Below, in pieces: positions 8,846-19,135 of a stretch of DNA of 64,000 bases (position 1 is the stretch's first letter; the number at the start of each line of letters is the position of its first letter). The position numbers were made by a program, and so were the translations under genes. The notes below the pieces were generated by a model, which had not been told where the DNA came from, did not search any database, and saw nothing but the letters and a program-made list of their open reading frames with translations. The stretch comes from Tangfeifania diversioriginum. Lineage in GTDB: Bacteria > Bacteroidota > Bacteroidia > Bacteroidales > Prolixibacteraceae. The stretch lies in assembly GCA_945873105.1 (NCBI GenBank), contig CAMCBW010000010.1, forward strand, positions 62,001-126,000, given 5' to 3'.

Positions 8846-9838
8846 TTACGGTAATTTTCTTAAGTAAGTCAATTGAAGGAAGAGTGCAAAAAGAGCCAAC
8901 AGAAGGGCCGGCATGGCATATCTTTTGTATTCTTCTGTTTTTGAACTCAGCTCCTTGTTGTCTATTTTGGATTTTTCCAGCTTGTCGATCTCCTTGTAGA
9001 TTTCGGCCAGTTTCAGGTTACTCGTAGCCCTGAAATACTGCCCATCTGTGAGGTTGGCGATCGTCTGAAGTGTCTTCTCATCGATTTTTACCTCGACATC
9101 CCTCATTTGGATGCCAAATGGCGTCTGTACGGGATAAGGTGCTGTGCCAATGGAGCCTACGCCTATGGTGTAGACCCTGATTCCAAAGGTCTTGGCAATT
9201 TCTGCGGCGGTGATCGGGGCGATCTCACCCCGGTTATTTTCACCATCGGTGAGCAGAATGATCACCTTGCTTTTGGCTTCACTGTCCTTTAACCTTGAAA
9301 CTGCATTGGCCAGTCCGAGACCGATGGCGGTGCCATCCTCAATCATGCCACTCTCGATGTTTTGGAAGAGGTTCATCAGAACCGCCCTGTCGGTGGTCAG
9401 CGGGCATTGGGTGAAACTCTCGGCAGAGAAGATCACCAGTCCCATTCTGTCGTATTCCCTTCCGGCGATGAATTCGCTGGCCACATTCTTGGCGGCTTCC
9501 AGTCTGTTTGGTTGAAAATCCCTGGCCAACATGGAGCCTGAAATATCAAGGGCTATGACAATGTCAATTCCCTCGATGGTCTGGTTGTGCCAGCTGCTCG
9601 AAGATTGTGGCTTGGCCATTGCGGCTATCAGCAGGGAGAGGATACCCAATTGCATCACAAAAATAAGGTGCCGCAGGTAGTGCTTCCAGGTTTTTGGTGC
9701 ATCTTTAAATGGGGTAATGGTCGATATCCTCAAACTGGCGCCTGATTTTTTCTGCTTCCAGATGTACCAGCCTATCAAGGGGAGCAATAACAGCAGCAGG
9801 TAAAAATACTCAGGACGTGCAAAAGTGATGTTGCTCAT
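8846..9838 (-). CDS. batA: BatA, VWA domain membrane protein
   Basis: MIDAS DISGSM, TDGENNRGEIAP, TM segments. Confidence 0.92.
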   Translation of the reverse strand: MSNITFARPEYFYLLLLLLPLIGWYIWKQKKSGASLRISTITPFKDAPKTWKHYLRHLIFVMQLGILSLLIAAMAKPQSSSSWHNQTIEGIDIVIALDISGSMLARDFQPNRLEAAKNVASEFIAGREYDRMGLVIFSAESFTQCPLTTDRAVLMNLFQNIESGMIEDGTAIGLGLANAVSRLKDSEAKSKVIILLTDGENNRGEIAPITAAEIAKTFGIRVYTIGVGSIGTAPYPVQTPFGIQMRDVEVKIDEKTLQTIANLTDGQYFRATSNLKLAEIYKEIDKLEKSKIDNKELSSKTEEYKRYAMPALLLALFALFLQLTYLRKLP

Positions 9839-10860
9839 GGCTGTTTTTCGCTTTCGTTGGACACTGGGGGCACTTTTTCACCCGATTCTGTTGTGACAAG
9901 TGGAGTCGGTTTCCTGACAGGTTCAGGGACCGGTTCGAATTTGGTCTCTTCTACCAGGGTGTAGGCATTGACCAGTACGAAGTGGTTTTCATCGGCCAGC
10001 GGCGTATACTTTGCAAATTTTACAAGGTCGGAGGTCTCCAGTGTTTTCTGCAATCCGGCAAAGAGCTTCCCTTTTATTTCTGAGTTATCACCTTTGAATT
10101 CGGCCAGGATCTCCTGGGTGGTCTGCTCCATGGCAGGCACTTCATAGCGTTCTTCCAGGTATACCCTTACAATATCCGTTAACCGGGTATAATAATCCTT
10201 CACCTTGTCGTGTTGCCACAGTTGCTCCTCTTTCAGTTTGTCAAGCTCACTGAGCGCCACCACATGGGGAGGTAATTTTGGTTTGGCGGGCATCGAGAAG
10301 AGTGGAATATTTTTTCTCCTTCGGTTGATGGCATAAAGAATCAAAAAGATGAAGGAGGCCAGCAAGATCACTCCCAAGATCCATGGTGCCACCTCTTTGA
10401 AGGTGATGGGTGCTTCGTAGGGCTTCTTGATATCCGCAAATCCTTTTTTCAGGTCGACGTTGGGGACTTTGACAAACAGCCAGAGCCCGTTGCTTCGGAT
10501 TGAATCGGTTGACAGCCCAGTGCGCTGTGCAAATAAAAATGGGGCAATCGGATGTGGTCCACTGTCGAAAGCTGTAATGACGAAGCTTTGGCGCATCTGC
10601 AGCAAATTGTCTCCAATCTTGGAGGAGTCCCTGGCCGATCTGGAGAGCACCTCTACACCATTGGCCAGACTGTCTTTCAGTTCAGGGAAGGAGAGTGAAG
10701 TGCCGATTGGATATTCTGCCACCAGGATCATCTTGATTTGATCTCCCAGCCAGATGGAATCCCTTTCGAGTGAGGCACTTACCTTTATCTGCTGGGCAAA
10801 GGCAGAGGAAAGCGTTTGCAGTGATAGTAGTATAAACAGAATATATTTTAGTCTCAACAT
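9835..10860 (-). CDS. Bat-operon membrane protein (BatD-like/DUF4381-like)
   Basis: Likely start MLRLKYILFILLSLQ at 10860 rather than 10944; one TM; located between DUF58 and BatA with 4-bp overlap to batA. Confidence 0.8.
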   Translation of the reverse strand: MLRLKYILFILLSLQTLSSAFAQQIKVSASLERDSIWLGDQIKMILVAEYPIGTSLSFPELKDSLANGVEVLSRSARDSSKIGDNLLQMRQSFVITAFDSGPHPIAPFLFAQRTGLSTDSIRSNGLWLFVKVPNVDLKKGFADIKKPYEAPITFKEVAPWILGVILLASFIFLILYAINRRRKNIPLFSMPAKPKLPPHVVALSELDKLKEEQLWQHDKVKDYYTRLTDIVRVYLEERYEVPAMEQTTQEILAEFKGDNSEIKGKLFAGLQKTLETSDLVKFAKYTPLADENHFVLVNAYTLVEETKFEPVPEPVRKPTPLVTTESGEKVPPVSNESEKQP

Positions 10861-10867
10861 AACTGGC

Positions 10868-11749
10868 TCAAAGTTTGTGTTCTCTTTTTTTGAAAAGTGA
10901 AACCAATGATTTGACGTAATCCTCCCGGGTACTGATGCTAACATAGTCGGTTCCCGTTTTCTTCAGCAGTGTCTCCATCTCTTTCTTCGAATTCAGCCAA
11001 TGGTAGAGATAGGTCTTGCGCACGTTGCTGCTGGAGGTATCAACCCAGATGTAATCCCCTGTTTCGGCATCTTTGAGCTTGATCATTCCGATGGAAGGCA
11101 ATTCCGCTTCCCTTTCATCGTAGATGTGCAGGGCAACCAGGTCGTGCTTGTTGTTGGCGATGGAGATGGCTTGTTCCATTCCTGCCTTTTGGTCTACAAA
11201 ATCGGAGATCAGGAAGGCTGTGACATGGCGCTTCATGGCATTGGTAAGGTATTGCAAAGCCAGGGGAAGGTCGGTCTTTCTGGACTCTCCCTGAAACTCA
11301 ATCAGCTCCCGGATGATGCGCAAAGTATGGGTACGTCCCTTCTTGGGCGGGATGAATTTCTCAATCCTGTCGGAGAAAAAAATCACCCCAATCTTGTCGT
11401 TGTTGGAGATGGCAGAAAAGGAGAGAATGGCTGCGATCTCTGTGATGAGCTGCTGTTTCAACCTGCCGACAGTTCCGAAATCGTTGGATCCGGAGACATC
11501 GATCAGCAGCATCACCGTCAGTTCCCGCTCCTCCTCAAAAATTTTGACGAAGGGGTGGCTGTAACGGGCCGTTACATTCCAGTCTATGTTGCGGATGTCA
11601 TCCCCGAACTGGTACTCGCGTACCTCGCTGAAGGCCATCCCACGACCCTTGAAGGCACTGTGGTATTCCCCTGCAAAGATGTTCCGGGAGAGACCACGTG
11701 TCTTTATCTCAATTTTTCTGACTCTTTTTAATAGTTCAGTTGCTTCCAC
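10868..11749 (-). CDS. DUF58 domain protein
   Basis: FKGRGMAFSEVREYQFGDDIRNIDWNVTARYSHPFVKIFEEERELTVMLLIDVSGS motif. Confidence 0.93.
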   Translation of the reverse strand: MEATELLKRVRKIEIKTRGLSRNIFAGEYHSAFKGRGMAFSEVREYQFGDDIRNIDWNVTARYSHPFVKIFEEERELTVMLLIDVSGSNDFGTVGRLKQQLITEIAAILSFSAISNNDKIGVIFFSDRIEKFIPPKKGRTHTLRIIRELIEFQGESRKTDLPLALQYLTNAMKRHVTAFLISDFVDQKAGMEQAISIANNKHDLVALHIYDEREAELPSIGMIKLKDAETGDYIWVDTSSSNVRKTYLYHWLNSKKEMETLLKKTGTDYVSISTREDYVKSLVSLFKKREHKL

Positions 11750-11784
11750 TATCGCGATATTGGTTAAAATTCAGCACTAATGAG

Positions 11785-11825
11785 AAGTGCCTAAAGTGAA
11801 CTAAAGTGACTAGAGTGTCTAAAGT
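11785..11825. repeat. AAGTGCCTAAAGTG word-repeat copy (half element)
   Basis: aagtgcctaaagtgaactaaagtgactagagtgtctaaagt. Confidence 0.75.
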
Positions 11826-11866
11826 TTCAGGTCACCCATAACTTATAACTCATCACTCATAACAGG

Positions 11867-12862
11867 CTATGGTACCTCTACCGTATTAAGGATTTCGCTG
11901 ATGATCTCTTCGGATGTCAGGTTGTTGGCTTCGGCTTCGTAGGAGAGTCCGATGCGGTGACGAAGCACATCGTGGCAGACGGCCCTGATATCTTCCGGAA
12001 TGACATAACCGCGCCGCTTGATGAATGCGTAAGCTTTCGCGGCTTGCGCCAGACTGATGGAGGCACGCGGGGAAGCGCCATAGGTGATCATCTCCTTGAA
12101 TTTGGCCAATCCATGTTCCGCCGGTTCACGGGTTGCGAAAACGATGTCGATGATGTATTTCTGAATCTTTTCATCCATGTATACCTCCTTGACAACCTCC
12201 CTGGCCCGAACAATGTCGGCTGGTGTGACTACTGCGGTGGCTTTTGGAAATTGCTTCAACAAATTGAGCTGGATAATCAATTTCTCTTCCTCTTTTTTGG
12301 GATAGTTCAATACCACTTTCAGCATGAAACGGTCGACCTGCGCTTCCGGCAAACGGTAAGTTCCTTCCTGTTCGATCGGGTTCTGGGTTGCCATTACCAG
12401 GAACAGGCTGTCCAGTTTATAGGTGGTGTCTCCGATGGTAATCTGACGCTCCTGCATCGCTTCCAACAGAGCCGATTGTACCTTGGCAGGTGCACGGTTG
12501 ATCTCATCTGCCAAAACAAAGTTGGTGAAGATGGGCCCTTTTCTGACCATGAACTCCTCTTTCTTCTGACTGTAAATCATGGTTCCGAGCAAGTCGGCAG
12601 GGAGCAGGTCGGGGGTAAACTGGATGCGTGCAAATTTGGCATCGATGGTTTGGGCCAGCGTGTTGATCGCCAATGTTTTTGCCAGTCCGGGTACCCCTTC
12701 CAGCAAGATATGCCCATCCGACAACAACCCGATCATCAAACTCTCTACCAAATGTTTCTGTCCGACGATGACCTTGTTCATCTCCATGGAGATAAGGTCT
12801 ACAAACGAGCTTTCACGTTGGATGCGTTCGTTCAACTCCCGAATATCTACTTTTTGATCCAT
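11867..12862 (-). CDS. MoxR family AAA ATPase
   Basis: Walker A EGVPGLAKT, Walker B LADEINRAPAKVQSALLEAMQE, VMATQNPIEQEGTYRLPEAQ. Confidence 0.94.
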   Translation of the reverse strand: MDQKVDIRELNERIQRESSFVDLISMEMNKVIVGQKHLVESLMIGLLSDGHILLEGVPGLAKTLAINTLAQTIDAKFARIQFTPDLLPADLLGTMIYSQKKEEFMVRKGPIFTNFVLADEINRAPAKVQSALLEAMQERQITIGDTTYKLDSLFLVMATQNPIEQEGTYRLPEAQVDRFMLKVVLNYPKKEEEKLIIQLNLLKQFPKATAVVTPADIVRAREVVKEVYMDEKIQKYIIDIVFATREPAEHGLAKFKEMITYGASPRASISLAQAAKAYAFIKRRGYVIPEDIRAVCHDVLRHRIGLSYEAEANNLTSEEIISEILNTVEVP

Positions 12863-13086
12863 AATCTTAAGGATGATTTTTATTTAATTGTTAAAACGGA
12901 ACCAAAAATAGTATTTTGAACCGTTTCATAAAATGTGAATCTATTAAAAAATGTTAACCACTATAGATTATACAAATAAACACAATAAACCCCACCTAAC
13001 CACCAATTACACGAATTGCACAAATTAAAAACCCCAATTAATCTTTCTTAACCACAAATGGCACAGATTAACACAAATAACCCCGG

Positions 13087-13330
13087 CCTTACCACAGATT
13101 ACGCAAATTACACAGATTGAAAAGAAAAGGGAGTAGCAAAAGGAGAAAAATACTGCTAGCAGGGACAGTGGATACAAAAAAAATAAGGTTTTATATGATC
13201 CTGATTTGGTCCAATCTTTTTTGATTGCAACAGTTTCACACATACGAACACCAAGAATTCCTGCTAAATGTGTTATTTTGTTTACAGATTTGTTTTATAA
13301 TCTGTGTAATTTGTGTAATCTGTGGTAAGG
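13087..13330. repeat. Long inverted word repeat between divergent moxR and truA
   Basis: ccttaccacagattacgcaaattacacagatt (13087-13118) vs aatctgtgtaatttgtgtaatctgtggtaagg (13299-13330): 32-bp arms, 1 mismatch; further degenerate copies at ~12990-13070 and 13341-13371. Confidence 0.85.
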
Positions 13331-13371
13331 AAGTAGTTTATTTGTGTAATCCTTTTTAAATCCGTGTAATC

Positions 13372-14112
13372 ATGCGCTATTTTGTTCAGCTTTCGTACGA
13401 CGGCACCAACTACCATGGTTGGCAGATCCAGCAGAATGCACGCTCTGTGCAGGAGGAGCTGGAGAAGGCCCTTTCGGTGGTAACCCGCGGGAAAACGGAG
13501 GTGGTTGGTGCAGGGCGTACAGATACCGGTGTCCATGCTACCTTTTACATCGCTCATTTTGACACCTCCTTTGAGGGATTGACCACGGATAGCATGCTGT
13601 TCAAACTCAACTGCCTGCTCCCCTTTGATGTAGCGGTTCAGAAAATCTATCCTGTCAGGGCCGACGCCCACGCGAGGTTTGACGCCACCTACCGGGAGTA
13701 CAAATATTTCCTCTCCCGATGCAAGGATCCGTTTACACAGGCTTATGCAGAGCGTGAGAGCCGGAAATTAAATGTTGGCCTGATGAACGAAGCTGCCAAA
13801 TTGCTCTTTGATACCATTGATTTTACCAGTTTCAGCAAACTGGGCAGTGAGGTGAAGACCAACAATTGCAAGGTAACCAAGGCTTTCTGGGAAGAGAAAG
13901 GGGATCAGCTGGTTTTTACCATCCAGGCCGACCGTTTTTTGCGAAACATGGTCAGGGCCATTGTTGGGACATTGTTGGAAGTTGGATTGGAGAAAATGAC
14001 CATCGAGGCATTTCAAGCGGTGATTGATAAAAAGGACCGAAGCAGTGCCGGGGCCAGTGTAGCCGCAAAAGGACTGTTTTTGGTAGATATTGGCTATCCG
14101 GATTTAATGTGA
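13372..14112 (+). CDS. truA: tRNA pseudouridine(38-40) synthase
   Basis: MRYFVQLSYDGTNYHGWQIQ, GAGRTDTGVHA, DRFLRNMVRAIVGTLLEVG. Confidence 0.95.
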   Translation: MRYFVQLSYDGTNYHGWQIQQNARSVQEELEKALSVVTRGKTEVVGAGRTDTGVHATFYIAHFDTSFEGLTTDSMLFKLNCLLPFDVAVQKIYPVRADAHARFDATYREYKYFLSRCKDPFTQAYAERESRKLNVGLMNEAAKLLFDTIDFTSFSKLGSEVKTNNCKVTKAFWEEKGDQLVFTIQADRFLRNMVRAIVGTLLEVGLEKMTIEAFQAVIDKKDRSSAGASVAAKGLFLVDIGYPDLM

Positions 14113-14200
14113 AAATTGGGAAATGTGGAAATGTGAAAATGATCGCTGCGTACAAATGCTCTTATAATTTTCACATTTCCACATTTCCCAATTTTCACAT
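14107..14200. repeat. Perfect 34-bp inverted repeat at truA/aroE convergent junction
   Basis: atgtgaaaattgggaaatgtggaaatgtgaaaat (14107-14140) and its exact reverse complement at 14167-14200, 26-nt loop. Confidence 0.92.
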
Positions 14201-14202
14201 TT

Positions 14203-14946
14203 TCATTCGTTCCAGATTTCCCATGCCGCCAAAGCCTGTATCTCAAGCATATCAGCTCCATTCTTTGTGGCGGCGCCCTGCTCGGCTCCTTTTTGCAAAA
14301 ATTGCGTGACAGCCGGATTGTAGACCAGGTCGAAAAGCAGGTGCTGGTCGGTCAGGAATTCGTAAGGTATTTCGGGGAAAGTTTCTGTTTTGGGATAGGT
14401 GCCGAGTGGGGTTGTGTTGACAATGATCGTATGTTCCTCCATGACCTTCCTGGTAAGTTGGGTGTAGGCGATGGAATTACCGGCTTTGGCCTCCCGGGAG
14501 ACCAATTGGGTGGAAATGGAAAGGTCGTTGAGACTGGCAACCACTGCTTTGGAGGCACCGCCCGTACCCAGCACGAGCGCCTTCCGGTGATGGGATTGCA
14601 AAACAGGCAGGATGGAGTTCCGAAAGCCGATCAAATCGGTATTGTAACCTGTTAATTTCGTCAGCTCTCCCTCTCGCTCAATTTTGACCGTATTGACCGC
14701 CATGATTGCAGCCGCTTTGGGATCACAGTGATCCAGGTAGGGAATAATTGCCTCCTTGTAGGGGATGGTAACATTGAAACCCACCAGGTTGGGGTGGCCG
14801 GCAAGGATGGATGGGAGGCTGGAAAGATCCTCCAATTCAAAATTGAGGTATTCTGCAGTGATGTTTTCAGTGGCGAAGAATTCGGTAAAAAACCTTTTTG
14901 AGAATGAGTGAGAGAGTGGAAAACCAACCAGTCCGTATTGCTTCAT
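14203..14946 (-). CDS. aroE: Shikimate dehydrogenase
   Basis: MKQYGLVGFPLSHSFSKRFF, GFNVTIPYKEAIIPYLD, VLGTGGASKAV. Confidence 0.94.
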   Translation of the reverse strand: MKQYGLVGFPLSHSFSKRFFTEFFATENITAEYLNFELEDLSSLPSILAGHPNLVGFNVTIPYKEAIIPYLDHCDPKAAAIMAVNTVKIEREGELTKLTGYNTDLIGFRNSILPVLQSHHRKALVLGTGGASKAVVASLNDLSISTQLVSREAKAGNSIAYTQLTRKVMEEHTIIVNTTPLGTYPKTETFPEIPYEFLTDQHLLFDLVYNPAVTQFLQKGAEQGAATKNGADMLEIQALAAWEIWNE

Positions 14947-14957
14947 CTGTTAAGTAA

Positions 14958-16394
14958 TTAGAGAATCGTTGACTCTCCTCCAAGATAGCTGTATTTGGCA
15001 ATCAGGGCAGTCACCCAGTCGAGCAGCAAAAAAGTGGGGAAGTTTTCCATGAAATCAACATGGGCTGGATAATCTTCGGTCAGGGCCAATGTCAGCTTCT
15101 CCCTGGCCAGCTCAAAATTGTCGAGGAAAATATAAAATCCGGCCTGACGGTAATGAATTGCGGCACAAGCGGCTTCGGAATTTTCGGCCTCTTCCAGTAT
15201 TTTAATGGCCTCCTCGTACTCGCTTTTATTGAACATCAGGTCGGCATAGGAGAGCCAGTATTCGGCTATTTCGTCGTCGAGTTCGAGTGTTTTGAGGTAG
15301 GCATTTTTAGCATCCTTGAATTTATCCAAGGCGGCGTAAGCTTTTCCAAGTGCATTCCAGCACTCTGCGCAATCGGGATTGATCTCCAGGGATCTTAACA
15401 GCAGGGGCACTGCCTCTCCAGGCTTGTCACTGATCAGCATGACCAATCCGGCACCAAACCATCCATCCGAACAGTTGGGTTCCATGGTAACGGTTTTGTC
15501 GTAGTAGGTCCCTGCGTTTTCGTAGTCGTCGAGCTGAAAATAGCAATCTGCAACGTAGAGGTGCGCATCGACCGAGTCAGGATCAATTTTCAGGTAGTTG
15601 TGGTAGGTTGCGATCGATTCTTGGAAACGTTCAATCGCAGAGAGTGCATTGGCTTTGTTGAAGATCGCCGCAGCGTAATTTTCGTCGATGGCCAATGCAT
15701 AATCGTAGGCATCAATCGCCTGCATGTAATCTTCAAGCCGGTTGTAGATGATTCCCAGGTTGTACCAGGCCGATTCGGAAAATGGATCAATGTCCAGGTA
15801 TTTGTTGTAATACTCAATGGCCATGGGATCGTTCCCCACCTTTTCGTAACAAAACGCGAGGTCATACAGGACCGGTTCGTGTTCCGGATTTTCGTCGAGT
15901 GCCTTTTTAAGGTAACCGAGCGCCTCTTCATAGGCCCCGGTCTGGATAAATGAGATTCCAATGTTGTAAAGCAACTCATCCCGCTCTTCGAAAGAGTTCT
16001 GTTCTGCCTTCCTGAAATATTCGGTAGCTTTTTGGTTCTCTCCCTGCAAGTTGTAACAGGTACCCAACATCATCATGATATCCGGGTTGGTCTGCTCCAG
16101 CTCTTCCAGTTGCTTCAGCAGTTGCACTGCTTTTTGAACCTTGAGTTGGGAGAGGAAGATCTGGGCCTTCTTTATTTTGACAATGATGGAGTTTGGATGT
16201 TGTCTTAGTGCAATTTCGCAAGCCTGCAATGCATTGGAAAATTGGCTTTTGTCGATGTATTGGTCGGCAATGAATTCAAAATCACCCACGTCGAAAAATT
16301 CCGTACGTTGTTCCGTAAGCATCTGTTTGTAACGCTTCAAAACAGCTGCAAATTCCTTGCTTTCAAAATTGTCCCTGGACTCTTCCCACATCAT
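14958..16394 (-). CDS. TPR repeat protein
   Basis: Many consecutive TPR motifs (e.g. AWYNLGIIYNRLEDYMQAIDAYDYALAIDENYAAAIFNKANAL). Confidence 0.9.
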   Translation of the reverse strand: MMWEESRDNFESKEFAAVLKRYKQMLTEQRTEFFDVGDFEFIADQYIDKSQFSNALQACEIALRQHPNSIIVKIKKAQIFLSQLKVQKAVQLLKQLEELEQTNPDIMMMLGTCYNLQGENQKATEYFRKAEQNSFEERDELLYNIGISFIQTGAYEEALGYLKKALDENPEHEPVLYDLAFCYEKVGNDPMAIEYYNKYLDIDPFSESAWYNLGIIYNRLEDYMQAIDAYDYALAIDENYAAAIFNKANALSAIERFQESIATYHNYLKIDPDSVDAHLYVADCYFQLDDYENAGTYYDKTVTMEPNCSDGWFGAGLVMLISDKPGEAVPLLLRSLEINPDCAECWNALGKAYAALDKFKDAKNAYLKTLELDDEIAEYWLSYADLMFNKSEYEEAIKILEEAENSEAACAAIHYRQAGFYIFLDNFELAREKLTLALTEDYPAHVDFMENFPTFLLLDWVTALIAKYSYLGGESTIL

Positions 16395-16436
16395 GTTTCA
16401 CTACTTAAAAACGGTACAAAGTTAATCAAAAATGGA

Positions 16437-17984
16437 TTATAGCGGTTGATGTTCCGGTCTCAACAGGTCATTGACAGTTTTAACCGGATTAAATGTAATG
16501 GGCGGAACTTCGGCAAAAATTGTTATCCAGTCAGACATGGCCCCATTCCACAAGCCTGGAAGCTCCTGCGCTTTCAATGGTTTTCCGTCTTTTGACTTGG
16601 AAGAGATGAAGCCTGTCTCCGGATCCCTGAAATCGGGGAGCGCGAATTTTATCCCCTTGTAGTTTTTTACCCCGCAAACCAGGTCTACCGGATTAAAATG
16701 GGTGGCTGTAGCGGCTATTGCTGCTTGCGCAGGATCCTTCAGGTCGATCTGGCTGCTCTCAACCACTTGCAAGGTGGTGGTTCCATCCGACTGGATGGCC
16801 CAGAAGGGTCCACCACCCGGCTCCCCTTCGTTTTTTACCATTCCGCACACCCGGATGGGTCTGTTGAATTTGGAAATCAGGTAGCTGATTTGTGATTCTT
16901 TATCGGTTGAAAGAGGCTTCCCGGTAGGTTTGGTAGACAATTCATTTTCCAGGTAGGCAGACATCTCTGCAAGCAGCTGGTCTGTCAATTGCTCTGCCGG
17001 TTGTTCCAATAACTGCAAATAGCTGAAAACCTGTTGCTGACGATCGAGCAATAGTCCGGCAATGGCCTTCTTGTATTTGATGGTGTCGTCCTTGAGCCGG
17101 TCGGGCACCACATTGTCGATGTTTTTCACGAAGATTACATCGGCCTGCAGATCGTTCAGGTTCTCCAGGAGCGCCCCGTGACCTCCCGGCCTGAAGAACA
17201 ATTTCCCCTCCGTTGTGCGGAAAGGCTCGTTGTTTTCGTCTACCGCGATGGTGTCTGTAGAGGGTTTCTGCTCCGAAAAGGAGATCTCATATTTTACTTC
17301 GTACCGCTTTTCGAATAGGGTTGCGGCAGCCTGGCACTTCTCCCTGAACAGGTTGAGGTGTTCGGGAGACACGGTGAAATGAAGCCTTACCACTCCTTTG
17401 GTGTCGGTCCCGTAAAGTGCACCCTCCACCAGATGTTCTTCTGCCGGGGTACGGCTGATGCCTGAATAATCGTGAAAATCGAGCAATCCTTTGGGTAGGA
17501 ATCCATAATTCAACCCTTCCGGGGAAAGCACCGCCTTTAAGATTTCCAGGTGTTTATAAGTTCCGCAAGGAAAGGCTTCTGTCTCTATTATTTTCATCAA
17601 AGCCGGGTAGAAGGCAAAATCCGAAAGTTGGTCATAGAATTGCTTGACTCCCTTTTGTTTCTGGTTCTTGAGCAGACTTGCCGCCTCGGCATTGGACAGG
17701 GCCTCTTCCTGAAAGGTGAAAAGGGACTGGAACATCCGGCTTGCGGCTCCCGAGGCAGGAACGAACTTTAGCGGGACCAGTCCCTTCTCCAGCCTTGACT
17801 CGTAGTAGGCGACCATCTGATCACAAGCAGCAGCTGAAAGCTGGACAATCCCATCGCCAATCGCTGCTGCTTTCACTGTTTTCAGGAAGGGAAATCCTTT
17901 TTTGAAATGTGAAATCTGGTTCAAAATCTCAGGGATATTACTTCCCCTCTCCTTTATTTGTTGCTGGTCGGCGGCTGTAAACAT
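16437..17984 (-). CDS. DUF4301 family protein
   Basis: Recognised overall pattern: VPASGAASRMFQSLF, FFRPGGHGALLENLNDLQADVIFVKNIDNVVPDR. Confidence 0.8.
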   Translation of the reverse strand: MFTAADQQQIKERGSNIPEILNQISHFKKGFPFLKTVKAAAIGDGIVQLSAAACDQMVAYYESRLEKGLVPLKFVPASGAASRMFQSLFTFQEEALSNAEAASLLKNQKQKGVKQFYDQLSDFAFYPALMKIIETEAFPCGTYKHLEILKAVLSPEGLNYGFLPKGLLDFHDYSGISRTPAEEHLVEGALYGTDTKGVVRLHFTVSPEHLNLFREKCQAAATLFEKRYEVKYEISFSEQKPSTDTIAVDENNEPFRTTEGKLFFRPGGHGALLENLNDLQADVIFVKNIDNVVPDRLKDDTIKYKKAIAGLLLDRQQQVFSYLQLLEQPAEQLTDQLLAEMSAYLENELSTKPTGKPLSTDKESQISYLISKFNRPIRVCGMVKNEGEPGGGPFWAIQSDGTTTLQVVESSQIDLKDPAQAAIAATATHFNPVDLVCGVKNYKGIKFALPDFRDPETGFISSKSKDGKPLKAQELPGLWNGAMSDWITIFAEVPPITFNPVKTVNDLLRPEHQPL

Positions 17985-18193
17985 GGTGCTTGTTTTACGA
18001 TTTTTCTACAGGTTGAATATAGGTAATTGATAATCATTCCAAAAATTTTCAATTTGAATTTAATCAAAATTATGCACATTCGTTTGTTGATGAAAAGTTC
18101 AGCGGTATCATGCAGTTTGTTTAGCTTCACCAGCCAGCGATCTCTGTTTTTACTTGGTTAGTTTCTGCTATTTTTGTACTCAAAATCATTCAT

Positions 18194-19135
18194 ATGGCAG
18201 ATCAGGTTTTTTCCTGGGGAAGTGACAAGCGGTACAACGATTATTCCGCCTATTTCAGGAGGAGGTTTGAAGGCCGGGTCCAAAAGATATCGCTGGATGC
18301 TGGTTTTACCTGTCCGAACCGGGATGGTTCGAGGGGAAGTGGTGGATGTACCTATTGCAACAACAAGAGTTTCAATCCCGACTATTGCAGGATCGAGCAA
18401 AATATTGCAGCACAGCTGGAGAAGGGAATCGCCTTTTTCTCGGGGAAGTACCCTGCCATGCGCTACCTGGCCTATTTTCAGGCATACAGTAATACCTACG
18501 CACCTGTTGAAGTATTGCGCCAGTCGTACGAAGAGGCATTGCGTCATCCGGGGGTAATTGGACTGGTCATCGCAACGCGTCCGGATTGCCTGAGTGAACC
18601 GGTTCTTGATTTGCTGACAGAGTTTGCCGGGCGGTGCTATGTCTCCATTGAACTGGGGGTTGAAAGTTTCAGGGAGGCTACCCTGCAAAGAATCAACCGT
18701 GGACACACGGTTGAGGAGTCGCTGGATGCCATCCGCAGGATCGCTCAGCGACAAATTGATAACTGTATCCATCTGATACTTGGACTTCCCGGAGAGGGGG
18801 AGACTGATTTTCTGGGACATGCAAGGATAATGTCTGCATTGCCGGTTCAAAGCATCAAGCTTCACCAGCTGCAGATCCACAAGGGCACGCACATGGCAGT
18901 TGAATACCGCAACAATCCTTCCGGATTTGAGCTGTTTGGCATGGAGCAATATGCCGATCTGGTGGTGAGGTTTCTGGAGCATCTCCATCCGGAGATTATC
19001 ATCCAAAGATTTGTGAGTTCTGCCCCGGCAGGGATGGTCGTAGCACCCAACTGGGGGGTGAAGAACTACGTCTTTGTGGCCAAAGTGGAGAAACTGATGG
19101 CTGAACGAGATACCTGGCAGGGGAGAAAAATGTGA
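18194..19135 (+). CDS. TIGR01212-type radical SAM protein (YhcC-like)
   Basis: ISLDAGFTCPNRDGSRGSGGCTYCNN CxxxxxxxxxxCxxC-type cluster; YFQAYSNTYAP; SIELGVES. Confidence 0.9.
   Translation: MADQVFSWGSDKRYNDYSAYFRRRFEGRVQKISLDAGFTCPNRDGSRGSGGCTYCNNKSFNPDYCRIEQNIAAQLEKGIAFFSGKYPAMRYLAYFQAYSNTYAPVEVLRQSYEEALRHPGVIGLVIATRPDCLSEPVLDLLTEFAGRCYVSIELGVESFREATLQRINRGHTVEESLDAIRRIAQRQIDNCIHLILGLPGEGETDFLGHARIMSALPVQSIKLHQLQIHKGTHMAVEYRNNPSGFELFGMEQYADLVVRFLEHLHPEIIIQRFVSSAPAGMVVAPNWGVKNYVFVAKVEKLMAERDTWQGRKM

Noticed and set aside
13282-13671. 129-aa ORF crossing the truA start
   Set aside because: Antisense to truA, C-terminus is translation of word repeats (TTDYTNYTDY).
18158-19006. 282-aa ORF antisense to the radical SAM gene
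   Set aside because: Shadow ORF of a clear CDS with CxxC cluster motifs.
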